64,000 nucleotides of DNA from contig JADJNF010000007.1 of assembly GCA_016714445.1 (NCBI GenBank), forward strand, positions 186,001 to 250,000, read 5' to 3'. Positions within the stretch are counted from its first letter, which is position 1. Each line of letters opens with the position of its first letter. The notes beneath the pieces are model-generated. The model was not told where the DNA came from and did no database searches. It was given only the letters and a program-made list of their open reading frames with translations. Source of the stretch: Saprospiraceae bacterium. Its GTDB lineage: Bacteria > Bacteroidota > Bacteroidia > Chitinophagales > Saprospiraceae. The position numbers were made by a program, and so were the translations under genes. Below, one piece after another: positions 15,743-24,146 of the stretch.

Positions 15743-17950
15743 CTATTTGGAGTGACAATCATCAGTACATTCTTCACGACCAAAAGGCTTAATATTTATT
15801 CCTACAGTAAAAATAAAACCATCTGTAGGTGCATAAATTTCAGGAAATACAGGATTTCGAACTGTTCCTAAAACTTCAGGTGAATATCTACTTTGTCTTC
15901 TATCTGTAAAGTTTTCAAAATTGATATAGGGACTTCCCCACTTGAAATGTTTTTGAATTAATAAACCCAATGTAGTAAAATCATTAGTTTGAGTACCGTT
16001 AGAAAGGTATTGTTTTCCAGTATAATATACTTCATATCCTATCCGCCAATCTTTATTTTCATACATTAAAACTGATCCGGCATTATGTTTGGGTGTCAGA
16101 GGTTTTAAGGGATTACCTTCTAAATACTTTAATCTTGTATCAATCAAGGCATAATTTATAAACCATCTAAGATCTTTATAAGTAAATTTCACATTTGTTT
16201 CAGAACCAAGACTCCTAATATTTTCAGGTGCATTGCTAAAAATGTATTCTGTAGGTGAAATATTCTCTAAAAGCAAAGCATTTGAAATTTCTGTCAAATA
16301 GAATAATTGATTTATTGAGAAAAAGATATGGTCGGTTAGTGATGATTTGTAATTGACATCGAGGTTTGCGCCATAAGATCTTTCTGCATCAAGATTATCT
16401 GGACTTATTGGTTTTACATTTCGGAAGTTAAGAGTAGCGGCATCTTCTGTGAAAATATCCGGAATTTTATATCCTAACCCACCACCTAAACGGGTTGAAA
16501 GTTTATCATTAGATTTCCAGAGCAATGATATCCTAGGTAATGGGAATATACCCCAATATAAAGAATAATCCGTTCTAAAACCAGTTTCTAAAATAAACTT
16601 ACGTGAAAGGTTTGTAATATTGTTGGCAAAAACTCCTAAGGTTCTTTGCTGCATATTTCGTGGTGCGCTATAGGTAATCTCCTTAAAGGTATTAGTATAC
16701 AGGTTTGCACCTATTATCCAATCCGATTTTTCACCATTTTTACCATAATTAAATTCTGTAAATGTATTGGTCTCGTCTCCATTAAATATGTAATTCGGTT
16801 GATTGATTTTACGACTAAAGAAACCCACACTATTTTTAAATTCTATAGTCTGACTTTTTGCTAATTTGGATTCAAAAACAAATTGAGTACTAAATCTATT
16901 TGTAGAATTGTTCTCAAAGTACGTGTGGTTAGCATCTACTCCATTTTTAACTACATTAATGTCTCCACCTTCTCTTTTGTCGGTTGTTGCATTTATGCCT
17001 ATCCAAACAGTAGACTTTTCGTTTGGATAATAAAATAGTTTTGGATTTAATGAAAATGAAGTAGTCTCTGGAATATTGGTAAATGTGTCATCATCAGGGT
17101 TGTAAGTTGAATTATAATGCGCTGCACCATAGAGTGCAAATCCAAGTTTCTCTTTTCTTTTGCTGTAAAAAACATTACCTGTACTACCCCCTGTATGTGT
17201 TTGAGAAAGAAGTATGTTTAGATCTGGTTCTTCAGTTGGTCTTTTTGATACCATGTTTACTAAGCCAGCTATTGCCCCACCGCCGTATAGAGTTGAAGAA
17301 CTTCCTTTTATTATTTCGAACTGGGCTAAATCTAATGGAGGAATTTGCATTATACTTAAACCACCTGAAAAACCGCCATATAGAGGAAATCCATCTTTTA
17401 ATAATTGTGTATATCTACCGTCCAAGCCCTGTATTCTAATACTTCTATTTCCACTGCTTAGGCTTGTTTGCTGTATTTGGATACCTGTACTTTCTCTTAG
17501 TACCATAGATATGTTGGGTGCATTCATAATTGCCTTTTCTTCTAACTCTTCACCTCCAATAAATTCTATTCGAGTAGGAATATTTGTAATTGTACGAGTA
17601 CTTCGTGTTGCTTTAATAGTAACAGCATCTATTTCTTGGCTGGCACTTTCTAAACTGAAGGTAAAAAAGCTGTTAATCCCATTTACTGATATAATTGTGT
17701 CTTTTTTCTCATAGCCTACAAACGAAAATTCAAAACGATATGAACCGACAAGTAAATTAGAAAACAAACCTATTCCATCAATGTCAGTTACTGTACCTTG
17801 ATTAATCTCATTAATTTGAATAGTGGCACCAATTAAAGGTTCTTGATTTTCACTATCCAAAAGTTTGATTGATACCTCAACGACTTGAGCTGAAAGATTA
17901 CTAACTGAAAGGGTTATGAATGTAAGAAAACTTAATAGAACTTTTGTCAT
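15743..17950 (-). CDS. TonB-dependent receptor, metal-island type
   Basis: 735 residues. A signal peptide (KVLLSFLTFITLSVSNLSAQ) is followed by a carboxypeptidase-regulatory-like domain (about 25-105: LIGATIQINEINQGTVTDIDG) and the plug (IPTRIEFIGGEELEEKAI.NAPNISMVLRESTGIQIQQTS, with LDGRYTQLLKDG.PLYGG). A 22-strand barrel region follows, ending in an aromatic-poor tail ECTDDCHSK. The small CxxxC-His tail is unusual for the family and may bind metal. It sits between a Fur-type repressor and a Zn/Cd exporter, so uptake of a metal complex, probably zinc or iron, is likely. A TAACTTTG promoter and a TGCAA-N5-TTGCA repeat lie just upstream. Confidence 0.85.
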   Translation of the reverse strand: MTKVLLSFLTFITLSVSNLSAQVVEVSIKLLDSENQEPLIGATIQINEINQGTVTDIDGIGLFSNLLVGSYRFEFSFVGYEKKDTIISVNGINSFFTFSLESASQEIDAVTIKATRSTRTITNIPTRIEFIGGEELEEKAIMNAPNISMVLRESTGIQIQQTSLSSGNRSIRIQGLDGRYTQLLKDGFPLYGGFSGGLSIMQIPPLDLAQFEIIKGSSSTLYGGGAIAGLVNMVSKRPTEEPDLNILLSQTHTGGSTGNVFYSKRKEKLGFALYGAAHYNSTYNPDDDTFTNIPETTSFSLNPKLFYYPNEKSTVWIGINATTDKREGGDINVVKNGVDANHTYFENNSTNRFSTQFVFESKLAKSQTIEFKNSVGFFSRKINQPNYIFNGDETNTFTEFNYGKNGEKSDWIIGANLYTNTFKEITYSAPRNMQQRTLGVFANNITNLSRKFILETGFRTDYSLYWGIFPLPRISLLWKSNDKLSTRLGGGLGYKIPDIFTEDAATLNFRNVKPISPDNLDAERSYGANLDVNYKSSLTDHIFFSINQLFYLTEISNALLLENISPTEYIFSNAPENIRSLGSETNVKFTYKDLRWFINYALIDTRLKYLEGNPLKPLTPKHNAGSVLMYENKDWRIGYEVYYTGKQYLSNGTQTNDFTTLGLLIQKHFKWGSPYINFENFTDRRQSRYSPEVLGTVRNPVFPEIYAPTDGFIFTVGINIKPFGREECTDDCHSK

Positions 17951-17979
17951 TATTTCTGCTTTTATGTTAAATTATACCG

Positions 17980-18014
17980 CAAAGTTATTATGAATATACT
18001 GCAACTCAATTGCA
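17980..18014 (-). promoter_or_regulatory. Promoter and Fur/Zur-like operator of the TonB receptor gene
   Basis: The minus strand reads TAACTTTG at 17987-17980, a match to the Bacteroidota -7 element TAnnTTTG, 30 bp before the receptor start. Just upstream lies a perfect 15-bp inverted repeat TGCAA-CTCAA-TTGCA (18000-18014). A regulator gene of the Fur family ends 4 bp away. Binding by that regulator is an inference. Confidence 0.5.
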
Positions 18015-18018
18015 AAGT

Positions 18019-18438
18019 TTAACTACACTTATTACAAAGCCCTTTCACTACCATATTTGCTCGTTGCATTTTGAAATTTTGAGGTAATTTAATAATAGGT
18101 ATTGGATTATCTAAAAGGCAATAGGTATAGCTGCACTTGGTACAATAAAAATGATAGTGCAAATCTTGTGGGTCACAATTACATCCTGTAGGACAAACAG
18201 CATACTTAATCATACCCGACCCATCTTCGATGCTATGAACAACTTTTTTTTCTTCAAATGTTTTTAGAGACCTAAATATAGAACTTCTATCGGTATGCAT
18301 TAAACCTTTTTCAATATCTTTTAATGATTGAGGTTTCAAATGCTCCAATAGATATCTAAGCACTAAAATTCTTACAGCCGTAGGATTTACATCTTTTATT
18401 TTTAATATTTCTTCCGCTTTTTCCATCATAAAAACCAT
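18019..18438 (-). CDS. Fur-family metalloregulator (Zur/Fur-like)
   Basis: 139 residues, or 135-136 from the inner Met codons. An N-terminal winged helix (VNPTAVRILVLRYLLEH..QSLKDIEKGL, TDRSSIFRSLKTFEEKKVVHSI) is followed by the dimer and metal domain with YHFYCTKCSYTYCLL and a C-terminal CNKC. Two CxxC pairs form the structural zinc site of Fur-type repressors. The role, metal-dependent repression of the downstream receptor and exporter genes, follows from position on the same strand. An extra CPTGCNC insertion after residue 90 is not typical for Fur and could add a second metal site. Confidence 0.85.
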   Translation of the reverse strand: MVFMMEKAEEILKIKDVNPTAVRILVLRYLLEHLKPQSLKDIEKGLMHTDRSSIFRSLKTFEEKKVVHSIEDGSGMIKYAVCPTGCNCDPQDLHYHFYCTKCSYTYCLLDNPIPIIKLPQNFKMQRANMVVKGLCNKCS

Positions 18439-18504
18439 AAATTATCTTTGACAATATCGGCTAATTTATCATTCGTAATGTAAGGATGGATATGTACAAT
18501 CATT

Positions 18505-18627
18505 TCAGAGAATTTGATTGTGATGGAAAAATTCATTATGTTTAACCCCAACATTAAGGTAAATTTTTTCTTGTTGTGTGCAGCATAATTGAATACCTTC
18601 TGCATCATATATATATTTGTGTTCCAT
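18505..18627 (-). pseudogene. 5' fragment of a second Zn/Cd P-type ATPase gene
   Basis: Directly after the second methyltransferase copy, ATG at 18627 opens MEHKYIYDAEGIQLCCTQQEKI, nearly identical to the first 22 residues of the ATPase at 13079-15124 (MEHKHIYDAKGNQLCCTQEEKI). After 40 codons the frame ends in TAA. The rest of the ATPase is absent and the Fur gene follows. It is the truncated remainder of a duplicated methyltransferase-ATPase pair. Confidence 0.75.
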
Positions 18628-18629
18628 AA

Positions 18630-19226
18630 TTATAGTAGTCTTTTTGTTTTGAGTTTATAATTCACATAGTCTTGGGCGTGTTGCTTTTGCAAAAATTCTT
18701 CTTCTAATCGTATCTGTATTTGAATGACTATGTAGGTAGTTATTGTTAAAAAAAATGTAAGGGTATTAGGTAGAATTAAAAATAGACCTAACACACTTAT
18801 GATCATACCCAAAAAAATAGGATTTCTGCTGATTGAAAAGACACCATCCGTTACTAATTTGGTTTTATTTTCTTCATCAATGCCTATTCTCCAACTATTA
18901 CTCATTTGAAATTGTGCAATGCTTATCCATACCAAAGCAATATGTATTAAAGCCAAACCTGTTATAGTCAGTATTTGAGTTTGCAAGTAAGAAATTGGTA
19001 CTAAATAGGAGTACATTTTTTCTGACATAGAATAAGTAAGCACAGCAACAAACAAAAGAACTATCAGCACTTTCATGATGAAGCCAATATAATCATGTGC
19101 ATTATCATTTTTTCCAAAAGTAATTGGATTTATTCCTGTCTGTTTATAGGTACGATAAGTAGGTATAACAAATGCTACCAGCATGTACATTATTAAATAA
19201 ATGGGTAGATATATTTTTAGTGCCAT
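18630..19226 (-). CDS. Isoprenylcysteine-methyltransferase-like membrane protein, copy 2
   Basis: 198 residues with about five hydrophobic spans. The C-terminal half has the ICMT/PEMT signature LVTDGVFSISRNPIFLGMIISVLG and EEEFLQKQHAQDYVNYKLKTKRLL (the SAM-binding region). Such proteins in Bacteroidota often neighbour P1B ATPases or NnrU-like genes; the substrate is unknown. It is intact while its twin at 15126-15724 is frameshifted. It starts 6 bp after the stop of the broken porin and runs into the ATPase fragment, so the duplication joined two operons. Confidence 0.75.
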   Translation of the reverse strand: MALKIYLPIYLIMYMLVAFVIPTYRTYKQTGINPITFGKNDNAHDYIGFIMKVLIVLLFVAVLTYSMSEKMYSYLVPISYLQTQILTITGLALIHIALVWISIAQFQMSNSWRIGIDEENKTKLVTDGVFSISRNPIFLGMIISVLGLFLILPNTLTFFLTITTYIVIQIQIRLEEEFLQKQHAQDYVNYKLKTKRLL

Positions 19227-19232
19227 AATATT

Positions 19233-20356
19233 TTAAAAATAAGTTGAAAGTCCAAAATTAAAACCAGCAGTATTACTGGGTGGATTACCTAATACATCTG
19301 TTTGTTTCTGAATGCGATAATTTAGTCGAATCACTGATTGTGAGTTGGGTCGAAAACTAACTGCCGGCATTATACTCCAGAGATGATCTCCGATGTTTGA
19401 TCCTGTATCAATAAATTGACCCTTGTTCCAATCAACATATTCGAACCGGACTGCAATGTTAATGACTGCATCCTTCCACCCTGCTATGGTCCTTTTTACA
19501 ACAGGTTGTACGATATCCAGGAAACCGCCAAACTGTTTATTCCCAAATTGCTCCGAATAGGTTTTTGGTACGTCTACATTTACCCAAGCACATTCCGTGG
19601 TGATAAAAGTATTGGTTTTAGGTAAAGTAGTATTAAAATCCACTGCAAAAACATGAATACTCCTCTTTTCATCAATGACCAGGCCGTCGTCCTGCCATTT
19701 ATTATAAATACCTCCCATATACGACAAGCCTATTTCTCCTATTTTACTGTGACGGATGGCAACCTTTGTAGTATAGAGTGGCGTACCACTTGGCAACTCT
19801 TCAAACCGTTCCGTATTTTTTTTTGCAGCCGGTAGAAATGTTTTGTTTTCACTATTCTCTATGATAGAATTATCAAATCCACTGGATGCGTAAATTTCAT
19901 ATCCTATCATCCAGTTCTTATTATATTTTTTGCCATAAATCCCAAAACTATAATCATTCCTCCCCTCAGATTAAACAATTCATTAAATTCCATATCAACA
20001 GCCGCAAACTCGATTGCAATTTCTTTATCAGCAGGTTCAAACTCAATCTCACTCAAAAACTTTATCCTTTTAGAGATAGATGATGCCACAAATAAAGTCA
20101 TCCTCCGGAATTGAAGCTGATGTCCATCACTAATACCATCCGTTCCGATATGCTGCCAGTTTGCTTCCACATAACCTCCAAGAGAGACAGGGGCTTTCTT
20201 ATTGGTTACAAAAGGTCGATCATAAATGGCGTCCATATTCAATAAATCCTTTTTAGAATGTGCCGTTGGATCCTTCAATAATGACGGATCAATTTGAGCT
20301 TGCAAAGGTAATGTCATCCAAAATATACAGACAAATACAGTTATTATCTTATTCAT
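19233..20356 (-). pseudogene. Broken outer-membrane porin gene
   Basis: The frame from 20356 has a signal peptide (KIITVFVCIFWMTLPLQAQ) and a porin-like N-terminus (VSLGGYVEANWQHI.., KFLSEIEFEPADKEIAIEFAAVDMEFNELFNLRGGMI). It then leaves frame and ends at 19907. A second frame from 19910 continues with barrel sequence (NWMIGYEIYASSGFDNSI.. to LSTYF). Between FNLRGGMI and FGIYGKKYNKNWMIGYE some residues of the usual porin appear missing. An internal deletion with frameshift is the simplest reading; the exact size is not known. It overlaps the upstream Rieske gene by 4 bp and was the third gene of that operon. Confidence 0.65.
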
Positions 20357-20799
20357 ACGGCTTTCAATGAAATTTTTAAATAATTACCTTCAATTGTGAC
20401 AGGAAAAGTGCGAAGATTCCTGTCTGCTGGCCCATTGGTTACCAACCCGGAATTACTGAATTCACTGCCATGCGCCGGGCATTGGAGCTTATCACCAAAC
20501 ACCTGTACTTCATTTCCCTGGTGAGTACACTCCAGCCAAAGTGCATTGTATTTATTTTCTTCTATTCTGTACACACAGATGGGAAATTTAAGTACATCAT
20601 TGTTTATAATGACATACTTTTTGAATGTAATTTTATCATCTGAGACAGATTCAAAATCTGAAAGGGCTACCAGAATATCACTATTTTCTATATTACCGCT
20701 GATGGTCTTTGTTACCGTACAACTTTGCATCAATGTTACCATTGCACTGCCGCCCAAGCATGCAAACCCACATGTTTTTAAAAAATCTTTTCTATTCAT
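20353..20799 (-). CDS. Rieske [2Fe-2S] protein
   Basis: 148 residues. The N-terminus (MNRKDFLKTCGFACLGGSAMVTLMQSC) has a lipobox-like Cys27 after a hydrophobic stretch. The Rieske cluster motifs CTHQG and CPAHGS are both present (about residues 97-101 and 114-119), with the FP.tie closing strand. It starts 1 bp after the di-haem oxidoreductase stop and its own stop overlaps the porin start by 4 bp. Electron transfer between an outer-layer oxidoreductase and membrane carriers is the probable role; no substrate can be named. Confidence 0.85.
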   Translation of the reverse strand: MNRKDFLKTCGFACLGGSAMVTLMQSCTVTKTISGNIENSDILVALSDFESVSDDKITFKKYVIINNDVLKFPICVYRIEENKYNALWLECTHQGNEVQVFGDKLQCPAHGSEFSNSGLVTNGPADRNLRTFPVTIEGNYLKISLKAV

Positions 20800-20800
20800 C

Positions 20801-22000
20801 TTACAACGATTTTAAAAAATGAATGATGGCAGATTTTTCACTCTCATTCAACAGGTTGAATTTATCTTTGCTTAGTTTAGCTTCTCCTCCATGCATCATG
20901 ATAGCTTCTTCGATACTTTTTGCCCGGCCATCATGCATTAAAAAATACTGACCACCCTGTGAATTTGGAGATAATCCAAGTCCCCACAATGGTGGCGTTC
21001 GCCATTCTGAAGTTTTTGCAAATCCTTCTGTATATCCATCATCAAGTTCAGCGCCCATATCGTGAAGCAACATATCTGTATAAGGATATATGGTCTTATT
21101 ACTCAATGCCGAGACAGACGAATAACCCGTTTGCAATTGTGGTGTATGGCAGCCCGAACAATTTATTTGTGTAAATAATGCTTTACCAGTTTCAAAATTC
21201 CCATTTCCTTTGGATCTTGGTATTGGTGCCTTTAAAGTCTGTAAATAAAAAACAACATCTCTTACAGTTTTGTCACTCACTTCTGGATCAATTGTATGAC
21301 CACTATATACATCATGTGGAGTAAAGGTGGAAGTAATACCCATATCCTGATTATATGCATTCACCGTTTGGTGAAGTAAATTGTAAGCAGCCGCTTTTTT
21401 GCCAAACCGATGTATGTATTTTCCATTTTTAACCACAGCATTACTATTGGGTGTTATGAATTCCGGTAAATATCCAAAACTAGGCACTCCCGATATGCCA
21501 TCGCCATTGCTGTCTTCAGGATCCGACATGGAGAGTATATCTTCATCACTCACCAGTTCTAAAAAGCCAAGCCCTGTGTTTGCAGGTGGTGTAAATTTTG
21601 ATGAAGTAGCACCATTTGGTATGACCTCTGTTTGAAATCCGGGAATTGCTCTGTTTTGTAATTGTGGACCACCCAAATGTAAAAACTTATTGCCTGTGCT
21701 GTCCGTTTGCCCAAATCTGACAAGCGTGGTAAATGGTGTGCCTTTACCATCACCTGCATGGCAACTTCCGCAGCTTGTTGCTACAAATATTGGTCCCAGT
21801 CCAGTCGCAGGAGTAAATATTTCATTATTAAATGCAATGTCTCCTGCCAAAAACTGACGATTCTGTTCATATGTCAACCCATTTACCGGACCATCAAGTA
21901 TGGAATCATCATCAGGAGCTTCAGGCTCAAATTTACTACAGGATATGATTAAAAAGATTATTGCAACCATACCAGATATAAATGTATTTCGTTGATTCAT
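20801..22000 (-). CDS. Di-haem oxidoreductase (DHOR/MauG-like) lipoprotein
   Basis: The ATG at 22000 gives about 399 residues and a lipoprotein signal (SGMVAIIFLIISC). Two CxxCH haem sites are visible: SCGSCHAGDGKGTPF and NCSGCHTPQLQT. The downstream MHDGRAKSIEEAIMMHGGEA region is typical of the DHOR/putative peroxidase family, and DPEDSNGDGISG is a Ca-binding-like segment. An upstream in-frame Met at 22063 is unlikely because it would bury the signal. It leads a tight three-gene operon with the Rieske protein and the porin. It oxidises or reduces a periplasmic or surface partner; which one is unknown. Confidence 0.85.
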   Translation of the reverse strand: MNQRNTFISGMVAIIFLIISCSKFEPEAPDDDSILDGPVNGLTYEQNRQFLAGDIAFNNEIFTPATGLGPIFVATSCGSCHAGDGKGTPFTTLVRFGQTDSTGNKFLHLGGPQLQNRAIPGFQTEVIPNGATSSKFTPPANTGLGFLELVSDEDILSMSDPEDSNGDGISGVPSFGYLPEFITPNSNAVVKNGKYIHRFGKKAAAYNLLHQTVNAYNQDMGITSTFTPHDVYSGHTIDPEVSDKTVRDVVFYLQTLKAPIPRSKGNGNFETGKALFTQINCSGCHTPQLQTGYSSVSALSNKTIYPYTDMLLHDMGAELDDGYTEGFAKTSEWRTPPLWGLGLSPNSQGGQYFLMHDGRAKSIEEAIMMHGGEAKLSKDKFNLLNESEKSAIIHFLKSL

Positions 22001-22095
22001 TGATTTTGATTTGTAATGCAAAAATAAAACGTAGTAATAATACGAATAATGAGTGAGATGCAATTTTTTTATTGCATCTCACACTTCTTTAATCT

Positions 22096-22317
22096 CTAAT
22101 CCACTGTATTCATATCATTATCTATTCTGAAAGATATGTTACAGATCACGCCAAAAGAAATTATTTTACCATCTTTTACATGCGCTTTGGTATCTTTTAC
22201 ATACACCGAATCTACATTTCGAATGGTTTTAGACACTTCCGTTACCGCATTTTGCATAGCTTCTTCTATACTGTTTGGAGAGCTTGCAATGACTTCAATT
22301 ACTTTTACAATGGCCAT
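22096..22317 (-). CDS. Dodecin family flavin-binding protein
   Basis: 73 residues matching dodecin from end to end: MAIVKVIEVIASSPNSIEEAMQNAVTEVSKTIRNVDSVYVKD, then V.DGKIISFGV...ISFRID. Dodecins form 12-mers that store flavin or CoA. The usual Trp stacking the flavin (SWE.A) is replaced by Ile17 (NSIEEA), which may reduce flavin binding. It is a single gene between the di-haem operon and the metal island with no evident link to either. Confidence 0.85.
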   Translation of the reverse strand: MAIVKVIEVIASSPNSIEEAMQNAVTEVSKTIRNVDSVYVKDTKAHVKDGKIISFGVICNISFRIDNDMNTVD

Positions 22318-22388
22318 TTTTATTTGGTTTAAAATGTTATAAAATATTTATTTGTGAACTTAAACTATGGATCAGATTTCAATCACTA

Positions 22389-22568
22389 TTAATGTTCGTG
22401 ACCGTCGCCTTCTTTATGGTCATGACCATCTCCTTCTTTATGATCGTGACCGTCTCCTTCATGGTGATCATGCCCATCATGATCTTCATGTTCTTTTTTA
22501 ATCAGATCCATTTTACACACCGGACATTTGCCCATTTCATGGTAAAATTTACCTTTTTCACAATCCAT
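22389..22568 (-). CDS. Small heavy-metal-binding (HMBD) protein with His-rich tail, possibly truncated
   Basis: A 59-residue frame: CEKGKFYHEMGKCPVCKMDL, a C..GK CPxCxM heavy-metal-binding motif, followed by a tail of HD/HEGDGHDHKEGDGHDHK repeats. The frame is open further upstream and reads PCCPMDCEKGK, which would complete the CPM half of the motif, but no in-frame start is found there. A frameshift or truncation at the 5' end is therefore likely. The His-rich tail would bind Cu, Zn or Ni. It lies in the 0.5-kb gap between dodecin and the CzcB-type adaptor. Confidence 0.5.
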   Translation of the reverse strand: MDCEKGKFYHEMGKCPVCKMDLIKKEHEDHDGHDHHEGDGHDHKEGDGHDHKEGDGHEH

Positions 22569-22829
22569 CGGGCAACATGGAAAAATAAGCGTTTGTGCTA
22601 ACTCCCTATTGCGCCTACTGTTTGTCTTGGCATCGAATTTTTTTTTCCATCACTTTTCCCAAGACTCACAAAACAGTGCGAGAAAATGAAACTTTTAATG
22701 CGCGTGTTCCCAGAAAACCACGATCAAAAAATTAATTTGTTTTTCATATTTTAAATTAAAATAAAAAAAAAATGACTTAAGTAAAGAATTATAGTGATTA
22801 TTAAAAAATACAAATTTAAATATTTTTTC

Positions 22830-24119
22830 CTAATGAGCATGTCCTCCGCCTCCCGATTCTTTGGTCAGATGTGATTGGAGATAAAAGGCACCTTTTGTTA
22901 CTATTTTATCACCCTCATGTATAGGTTCTAATAAATTTACCTGAACATTTCCAAGCTGGGACACACCTGTTTTTACTTCGATTCTGGCAAAAGTAATTTC
23001 ACCTTCTTCATGTTGTTCATTTTCCATGATAAATATAAACTCTCTGCCTTCTGCTTTTATTATAGCATCTGCAGGAAGTGAGCTTACTTTATTGCCGCCC
23101 ATCTCAACCAATGCATTGACATACATGCCTGGTATTAGATTGTGATTTAAATCGATGATATCCGCATGGACCGCAACAGATTTAGTATCATTTTCAAAGT
23201 TTTTGCCAATGTTTTTTATTTTACCCCTGATTTCTTTATTATTCTGATTGGTAAGTATAAAACGGACATCCTGACCAACTTTGACTTTAAAAAGATCCTT
23301 TTCATATATCAGCAGATCCACATGCATTTTTGAATTATCAAGTATGGTAAACATTGGCTTTCCTGTTTCAGCATTACTTCCTATTTTTACATATATATCT
23401 GATACATATCCGGATATAGGCGCATTGATGGACAATACAGGTGATTTTGATGTACCGCCCAATATCAACATTTGGTCTGTGATTTCTATCTGTTCCAGCA
23501 GGTTTACAATTTTTTTTGTCTCTAATTCCAATTCAGACGCTACTTTCTGAAATGTCTTTTTTGCATTGATGTTCTCCTCTGAGAGCTCTTTTTGCCTATT
23601 ATATTCCACATCCAGGTATTGTTTATTGGCTTGTGCAGATTGGAGTGATTCTTTCAGTTTTGATTTCTCCAGCCTTATCTTATTGTATTCAAGACTTTGG
23701 ATGGTCGCCAGCGATTGACCCTGTTTCACATATTGTCCTTCTATTACTTTGATGGTCTTTACTATTCCACCCATCGTTGATGTAACATCTGCCTGATTTT
23801 GCGGTGGTAGTTTAGTGTATCCGGAAGCATTGATAGCATCACTCAAATTTTTCATCTCAAACCAGCCGGTATCTATCCCTGCATTTTTGTACTGTGCAGC
23901 ATTCAGGTGTACAGTTTTGCTATGTGCTTCTTGCTCAGTATGTTCACCATCGGCATGGTCATGACCACTATGGTCCTCTTCTGCTTCATGATTATGGCCA
24001 TCACCTTCTGCATGTTCTTCTGCCGCATTTTCGTTAGATTTTGATTTGCACGATGATACATTGATCATCAGTAATGGCAATAGGAACAGGATTAAAATTA
24101 TCTTTATTTTATATTTCAT
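22830..24119 (-). CDS. RND periplasmic adaptor (CzcB/CusB-like)
   Basis: 429 residues. A lipoprotein signal (ILFLLPLLMINVSSC) is followed by a His-rich metal-binding segment (GDGHNHEAEEDHSGHDHADGEH, about residues 38-66) and the membrane-fusion fold: a barrel-sandwich (GGIVKTIKVIEGQYVKQGQ), a coiled-coil hairpin (about 130-210), then beta-barrel and membrane-proximal domains. It ends with GGGGHAH. It carries metal to the RND pump encoded 27 bp downstream on the same strand. His-rich stretches at both ends suggest Zn, Co, Ni or Cu. Confidence 0.88.
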   Translation of the reverse strand: MKYKIKIILILFLLPLLMINVSSCKSKSNENAAEEHAEGDGHNHEAEEDHSGHDHADGEHTEQEAHSKTVHLNAAQYKNAGIDTGWFEMKNLSDAINASGYTKLPPQNQADVTSTMGGIVKTIKVIEGQYVKQGQSLATIQSLEYNKIRLEKSKLKESLQSAQANKQYLDVEYNRQKELSEENINAKKTFQKVASELELETKKIVNLLEQIEITDQMLILGGTSKSPVLSINAPISGYVSDIYVKIGSNAETGKPMFTILDNSKMHVDLLIYEKDLFKVKVGQDVRFILTNQNNKEIRGKIKNIGKNFENDTKSVAVHADIIDLNHNLIPGMYVNALVEMGGNKVSSLPADAIIKAEGREFIFIMENEQHEEGEITFARIEVKTGVSQLGNVQVNLLEPIHEGDKIVTKGAFYLQSHLTKESGGGGHAH

Positions 24120-24146
24120 TTTACTTTTTTTAAGGTATTAAAATTT

